Shown in pieces: positions 58,101-64,000 of a DNA stretch of 64,000 bases. Numbering within the stretch: position 1 is the stretch's first letter; every line of letters starts with the position of its first letter. A program made the translations under genes and the position numbers. Below the pieces are notes generated by a model, which was not told where the DNA came from, searched no databases, and saw nothing but the letters and a program-made list of their open reading frames with translations. The stretch is from Breviolum minutum Mf 1.05b.01 (lineage: Eukaryota; Sar; Dinophyceae; Suessiales; Symbiodiniaceae), in NCBI GenBank assembly GCA_000507305.1, contig DF239217.1, forward strand, positions 1 through 64,000. Direction: 5' to 3'.

Positions 58101-60868
58101 TCTGTTTGTTTGTACCTAGCCATATTTGAAAGGAGATACCGTTTCCAAACCATCATTTTTAAGGTATCCACTTGGATGTCCCAGGAAGTTAGTAAATGGT
58201 TAGTAAATGGGTTATAACCTACTTATGAATGGGGTATATGGGAGTTATAACCCATTTACTAGCCATGTACTAACTTCCAGGGACATCCAAGCATGTTTAA
58301 TTTCTTGGGTGTACCCCTTCTTGAAAAGAGCTATGAGATAGTCCAAAAATCGCCAGGCGGTGCTGCGACTGGTGGCTGAGCATTCCCTGAGAAGAAAGGA
58401 CGGAGTTGGAAGGTTCAATTCGAGTCTGGCGGATGAATCTTTGTGTTTTTTTTCTCTGATTTTTTCTGGCTCCTCTGTGGCCCTGGTTTGTTTTTTTTCA
58501 CAATTTTGCGTTTCAAGTTTCAATCGTTGGAAGTGTTCCAATCAGTTTTTTCCACAGGCTTCTATCTATCTTTTTCTTTTCATCTGTACCTGGTTGGATT
58601 TGGGAGAAATCAGAAATCCATATTATAGTGATACCAGTTGGCTGAAATCCCGCCAGGACCTGGATGGAGATGGTCAGCTTTCTATGGCAGAGTTTTGGGA
58701 AGGTGATATGGCACCAGGTGGGAGATGATGCTGCTCTTGACATGTAACCTACCATGCTAATCCATGGCAAGCATGGCATCCAAAGCGCGCTGCACACGTT
58801 CCTAGCTGGATCCTGGAAGGGGAAAACCCCTTTGTAACACGTGACCTCTTGCTCCAGGCAATGATGAAAACGGAGAAGAGACGGCGACGTTTCAAACGCT
58901 GGACAAGGATGGGAATGGAGACTTTGGCTCAATTTTTTGTGCGGCTTCGATTTTTTGTTGTTGCGGTTGGGGATGAACACGTGTCCACCTTGTTGCAATT
59001 TTGGGGTTCCTCATTAAGGACCCGACAGTCGTTGGGAAATGAGTCATCTTTGAGCCTTTTCACCTTCGCCATGGGGTTGAATCAGCTTTGCACCCGTGAA
59101 GAAAATTGAAGGTGAACATATCAGGAAACATTTAGAACTTCAGGGTTTTTGGTGGTGGGTGTGTCTCATAAAATAAAGGGGCCACTTTTAGTCATCAAAA
59201 TCTTCCTTGGGATTGTTTTTTGGCGGAAGGTTTTTCTAAGATGATTCCGGGGCCATTTCTGTTGGGTGTGTCCTTTTCATAAAATCAGACCAGGACGCCC
59301 CATGCTTTCCATTGAGTTGATAAAAGCACAGGTCAGATTTTTCCTTGGAATTTATACCGTATACGTAAGACTTACTTTTTTCGAACTGTATCTACCATGA
59401 ATTTTCACACTTTAAAAGATCTTCCGGCCCTGGTGCTATAGTTTCAGTTGCTTCAAAAACACCGGTACGGTAAGTTTTCTGAAATGTATCCAACACCATC
59501 TCTTGAAAATCCCTTGCGGCCACCGTGGGAGACGACTTCCCGACTCCCGACTTTCTAAGGTTACTTGTCGGTAGAGGAGTTGATGCATTGGGAATCAGGA
59601 GTACATCACACAGAAGTGGCCCTCAAGGCGAGGCACCATGGGATCAGGGCGTGAAAACCTCCCCCCCTAAAACGTGGGTGGAACCACCACCAAGGGCGCG
59701 CGGGGTGTTTGGGCCTTGTTTGTTGTTTGGGTGGTTCTTGTGAAAAACGACGGGGGTCCGTGAAAAAACGAAAGGGAAAAAGGAAGTAGCTGAACAAAAC
59801 GAGGTGTGTGTAGCATATGGGTTAGGAAGTTTTGAGGCCGGTTAAGTGAGGATAGTTTGGAAGGGACATGAGGTGATTAGAAAAGAAAGCAAGAGGTTTT
59901 TTTTGATCCAGGAAATGATTACCAACTGAATCTAGAAGGTTTCCCACTGCAAGGATTTGTTTTTTCAGTTGTTTTCCGTTTGTATCAAAGGATCTTTTCG
60001 ATCAAAAGCTTCTCCATTTTGAAGATGATTTTCAATTCCCAAGCTGGGATATGTTACTTCCCTAAGGTTCCCTACAGGGTATATAAGGATCACAAAAAAA
60101 CACTGCTGATTTTCCTCTCGTTTTTAAATCCGTCCCAGGAGTTGTTGCGTTTGTGTGACAGCGACAAGGATGGCGCTCTAAGCTTGGATGAGTTGACGGC
60201 ACAGCATCAGTCACTTGGAGTTCACGGTGAATCCGTTGAACGGAGAGACATCTGAGAGCTTTGTTCTTACTGGGAGGGTTGCAAAAAACAACTGTAACTT
60301 TTTTTATCGTTCATATTACAGAAGTCGAGTGACATGTAGTTTTTTTTTGGGTAAATCCTGAAAAGTGTTCCCCGGTATTTCTAGTCGATATATCGTCCAT
60401 TGGTAAAAGGTACTATAGATTAAATCAGTTTTTGGTTATCAACAAACAGATATCGATGCAGATTGTGCAGAATTGCAAGGGAAGTCGTAGTGCTCGTACT
60501 GCTCGGAATCCTGCAAGCTCAAGTTTACAATAAAACCCAAAATATTCAAGCCTTATTTCCACTTTTTCCGTTTTGGCACTCATGCCTATCCCATCAAATC
60601 TCACACATCTATTTAAAGCGCAGATTGAGTCACAACAGATCCCATTGTATCCATGTATGGTATATTTACCTACATTTACCCATAAATCTATGCCTTTCAT
60701 GTAGGTAAATATACCAGTCCCATGGATCCTATGGGCAGTTTTGGACCATATCTTAGGGGATGTTTTTCGGGAAAACCTTCGGCAAAACCTTCAACCCACT
60801 GGAGGCAGTTGGCTCACACCGATGCAGCGTATCATTTCTTGGAATGGGCCGAGCACCACGAACTCTGA
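55108..60868 (+). CDS. CREC family EF-hand protein (calumenin/reticulocalbin-like), complete, 10 exons, 314 aa
   Basis: Exons: 55108-55194, 56075-56293, 56654-56736, 57718-57883, 58357-58398, 58657-58717, 58858-58926, 59560-59627, 60139-60228, 60809-60868 (stop TGA). They sum to 945 bases in one frame. CREC proteins are soluble Ca-binding proteins of the ER and secretory pathway, usually ~315 residues with six EF-hands. Here: signal peptide MWRLFPAFCLVIFLHA; EF1 LDSHPADGLVTWSEL (degenerate); EF2 MDENGDGFVTFDEL; EF3 DEDQDGRLTPMEL followed by the family YPE motif; EF4 DLDGDGQLSMAEF; EF5 LDKDGNGD..SVEEL; EF6 CDSDKDGALSLDEL. The C-terminus HHEL resembles HDEL/KDEL retention signals. Spacing matches human calumenin from EF3 to the end. 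Donors are GT, GA and GC. EF5 spans an intron and, as joined, has two extra residues; that junction is the least sure. Confidence 0.85.
56491..56599. mobile_element. Short inverted-repeat element, family C
   Basis: Left 'atgtgggtgtttccaaaaat' with 'tgtggtacccc', and right 'ggggtaccaccattttcgga' with 'aacacccatgt', are inverted. It lies in the CREC intron before exon 56654. Confidence 0.85.
57050..57310. other. Anomalous intronic segment with opposing open frames
   Basis: Within CREC intron 3, about 260 bases lack the poly-T/poly-A runs typical of the neighbouring introns. They are open on the plus strand (57058-57249, MAVRLTRLPLESQKPGSITL...) and on the minus strand (110 codons). There are no splice signals fitting the host gene. 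It could be inserted foreign or organellar DNA. I cannot identify the source. Confidence 0.35.
58171..58291. mobile_element. Hairpin element, family D
   Basis: 'cttggatgtcccaggaagtt' with 'agta' at the left, and 'tact' with 'aacttccagggacatccaag' at the right, are inverted with one base difference. The inner 'gggttataac' / 'gttataaccc' pair as well, so nearly all 121 bases fold into one hairpin. It is in the CREC intron just before exon 58357. Confidence 0.88.
60659..60715. repeat. Perfect 17-bp inverted repeat (hairpin)
   Basis: 'ggtatatttacctacat' is mirrored exactly by 'atgtaggtaaatatacc' with a 23-base loop, about 95 bases before the last CREC exon. Confidence 0.9.
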
Positions 60869-61925
60869 TGGACATTTTTTTTGTCGTTGCCCCGAAAAAA
60901 CGAGAAAAAAACCCATTCGGAAACTCCGGAGAAGTGATTCGTCCATGTCCAGCGAGACATGCGAGAGTCATGCATTTGTTACGGCATTTATTTTGTTGTT
61001 GAAGATTTAATACTCTCTGGTGGGAAGTTGTGAGCCATCTTTTCCCACAGATGGAAAGCTGAGATGGAGGTCAACCTGGGGCCGGCTATAGGTTGTCGTT
61101 GGTTCCGGTGTGAAGTAACGGTTAGAACACCCCCAAAACCCGCATCGAAAAGAAGCCGGAACTCAGATCTCCGGGGTTGGACTGCTGTTGTGCTTCAAAG
61201 TGGACGAAATTTGAGGGAACCACCATCCGGCTTTCCGAAGAAGAAATGTTATATAGGTGACTTTCAGGGTTCCAAAGGGAAACCTCTGAGTGGTTTGTGG
61301 AAGCCTCGTTTGATTAGCAAAAAGTGGGCGAAGCTTGTTGAAATGACGCCGCGACACCGAAGTCTAAAACTTCTGACCTCTGACACTTCAGGTCAATGTC
61401 TCCATGTACCTTACAGATCCTGGGCGGGTTTTCAGCTTGGGAAATTGGGGAAAACGCCGTTTTTTGTTTTTTGGGAGTTCTTTTTTTTTGGCAGGTGAAA
61501 AATTACAGGGGAATCGTTTGTTCAAAAGAAGTGCAAGAGAGTATCTAGAAGAAAACTCCCCTAGATTCAGTGATTTTCACCTTTTAACCCCCCTTAGAAG
61601 GCATGTTGCACTGTTACACTGGCATTTCGGTGAGTAAACCAGTAAACCCAAAGGGAATCAGTGGAATTTGTTTGGTGGATATCTGAAGCCCATGATGGAA
61701 ATTCAGTTCCAGAGCCCTTCCCAGTTTCCTTTTGGTGGTGGTTTGTTCCCGCGATTTATGGACGTTTGAAAAAAATAGACGTCAGTGATCTTTTGTTTCT
61801 TTGAAACGGCCTTGCACTTGGGATTTTTGTTACAAATGCCTTGCCAAGGCCAGCACTAGAAAACAGAGAGAGAGAGAGAGATGTGACCCAGAAAAGTTCA
61901 ACATTGTTGGATTTTGCGTGGAAAC

Positions 61926-62041
61926 TTACCCTCCCTGAAACTAACAGCCAAAGCACCTGAAAAATGGATGGTTGGAAGACTATCCTTTCCTTTTGGGATG
62001 AGCCATTTTCAGGAGCCATATTAGTTGTGGGGAGGGGCTAA
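61926..62041. mobile_element. Short inverted-repeat element, family B
   Basis: 'ttaccctccctgaaactaac' opens it and 'ttagttgtggggaggggctaa' closes it, with 'gatggttggaagacta' inside. It lies between the CREC gene and the next gene. Confidence 0.75.
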
Positions 62042-62044
62042 GAC

Positions 62045-62632
<588 letters not shown>

Positions 62633-62636
62633 CAAG

Positions 62637-63778
62637 CTTCACTCACCGGGGAGTTTCCCTGGTTGTCCCAAAAAGGACTTGAAGAATTTCGACGAGTCAC
62701 TGGAGACGATTTCTGTTTATGCCTTGGTAAGCATGGAATGGATACTCTGCCATGACGCAACGTCACGGGTCACCGGTCACCGAGTTCACCGAGTTCCGGG
62801 GTAAAGTTGGTCAAAGTTGATGAAGATGTTGTCGCGCAACATAAAGATTATATAACCATTTGTTGACTGACTGATAGTTGTTGTGTTTTTTGCAGCTGAT
62901 ATTTTGTTTTTTTCAGAATGCTTTAAGATTTTGAAAAAGTTGGAAACCGAGAGATCCGAGTAACGAATCAATGAAATTTTCCAAGCCGGTGGGGTTGTGG
63001 AGTTGGCGATGAGCTTGGGATGACTCTGAAGCAAATTCCCCTCATATGTTTGAAGGATTTGGGGAGTTACCCTTGAGGTGTTTCCATTCACCACATTTCG
63101 AAAGAAATTGTCTTGCGTTTACTTTTGTTGTGTTTTGTGTGTACTTTTTCTTTGCGGAGTTGTTGGGCTGGTGGAAGAGGTGCGGTGGGACTGGGATCAT
63201 GCGATCAATCATGGTCCAAAGAAAAAAACTGATTCGTCGGATGCGTTCCAAGAAGGTAAAAAAATCAAGCTGCTTACTCCTTCGAAGTTTAACACATAGC
63301 CCCTGAAAATGTACTATCCCAAAAAGGAAAGTAGTTTTCCAACCGCCATTTTTTCAGGGGCGAACTGTTAAACATTGTTAAACATCGGGGGTGTACCAGA
63401 CATTAACCTGGGTTTGGTTCTCTCATGAGAGATTTTTTGGCAACACGTCAAGGACGGATCAGACCTGAATGGGCCTTTGATTAATGTTGGAGGTTGTTTC
63501 CAAAAAGGTTGGATTTCCAGTGGGTCAATAATCTATATAATACTCTCCCTTAAGCTAACCAGTTCGCACATGGAAAAAAAACCGGGGGGTTGGAAGATAA
63601 ATTATCCTTTTGGAATGGCTTCCTGACAGACGCAAAACTGATGAAGGGAATGGAAACCCAACCCCTTAACCCCTTAACCTTCTCGACTTCCAACTTGGTG
63701 TTTTTTTTTCGGCAGGGCCGAAAGATATCTTAGAAAACGATGATGCCAGTGACCTTTTTGACCAGCCAAAAAATGGAG
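62637..63778 (+). CDS. Unrecognised multi-exon gene continuing past the right edge
   Basis: Exons with matching phases are 62637-62726 (SLTGEFPWLSQKGLEEFRRV then TGDDFCLC, GT donor), 62917-62959 (CFKILKKLETERS, GT donor), 63160-63255 (VGLVEEVRWDWDHAINHGPK then KKTDSSDAFQE, GT donor gtaaaa) and 63716-63778 (PKDILENDDASDLFDQPKNG, GT donor). The last two join cleanly as FQEGPKDI. An exon linking 62959 to 63160 is still missing. The first exon starts 5 bases after the (ATC)n array, in the frame that reads the array as poly-Ser, so the array may act as the intron end or even be translated. No family is recognised. Confidence 0.5.
63274..63395. mobile_element. Short inverted-repeat element, family B
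   Basis: 'ttactccttcgaagtttaac' at the left and 'gttaaacatcgggggtgta' at the right. The core 'cccctgaaaatg' / 'ttttttcaggggc' is inverted too. It starts 18 bases into the intron after exon 63160-63255. Confidence 0.7.
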
Positions 63779-64000
63779 GTGACTTATGGTCACTTGGTCA
63801 CTTAACCCCTGAAAAGATCAAGACTCAAGACTAACATGAATTCAAACACCCCAAGTTGGTGTCATTTGGAAGAACTGATCCCAAAAATGATTCGAAATGA
63901 TGACTTGGGGTCTAAGTTTTCCCCAAAAGTTTGTGTCATTTGGAAATCAGCTCCTCGGTCCCTCGAATCACGTAACTTGAGGGGTTGATTCCAAGATCCA

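Overview
The window looks like nuclear DNA of a photosynthetic dinoflagellate, most like Symbiodiniaceae and relatives. That is inferred from texture and gene content; no rRNA or spliced-leader sequence was seen to name the organism. The basis is: very small exons in large introns; introns opening with GT, GC or GA but closing with AG (usually AG before a G); expanded kinesin-light-chain-type TPR genes; a divergent Ty1/copia element; many short inverted-repeat elements in introns; and nearly all genes on one strand. Most long open frames are chance or repeat frames. The genes had to be rebuilt from exons by domain spacing and splice phase.

Layout: 0-2.9 kb is a degenerate ~85-bp repeat and gene-poor DNA. 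2.97-7.2 kb (perhaps to 9.2 kb) is a multi-exon gene with an N-myristoylation-like start and an acyl-carrier (phosphopantetheine) domain. 10.1-24.65 kb is a long kinesin-light-chain-type TPR gene, whose largest intron (14.35-18.17 kb) is filled with satellites and an assembly gap. 25.2 kb has the only minus-strand exon found. 26.5-27.8 kb is a tandem duplication of a small secreted cysteine-rich protein gene. 28.5-52.2 kb holds many small exons of one or two unrecognised helix-rich genes, interrupted at 33.37-39.39 kb by a young copia retrotransposon with identical LTRs. 52.6-54.3 kb is a gene starting with a signal peptide and a Gly/Gln-rich region. 55.1-60.87 kb is a complete ten-exon CREC (calumenin/reticulocalbin) gene of 314 residues with an ER-retention-like HHEL end. 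62.6 kb to the right edge is the start or middle of another multi-exon gene.

The strongest signals are the TPR and CREC exon models, where domain spacing fixes the junctions and independently gives mixed GT/GC/GA donors. Next is the copia element: it has gag, protease, integrase C-terminus, reverse transcriptase and RNase H but no visible integrase catalytic core, and in its place an ORF with SAP-like helices. Several families of ~100-130-bp inverted-repeat elements recur, and the end of one copy coincides with a 3' splice site. Three runs of N (851, 568 and 197 bases) all interrupt tandem repeats.
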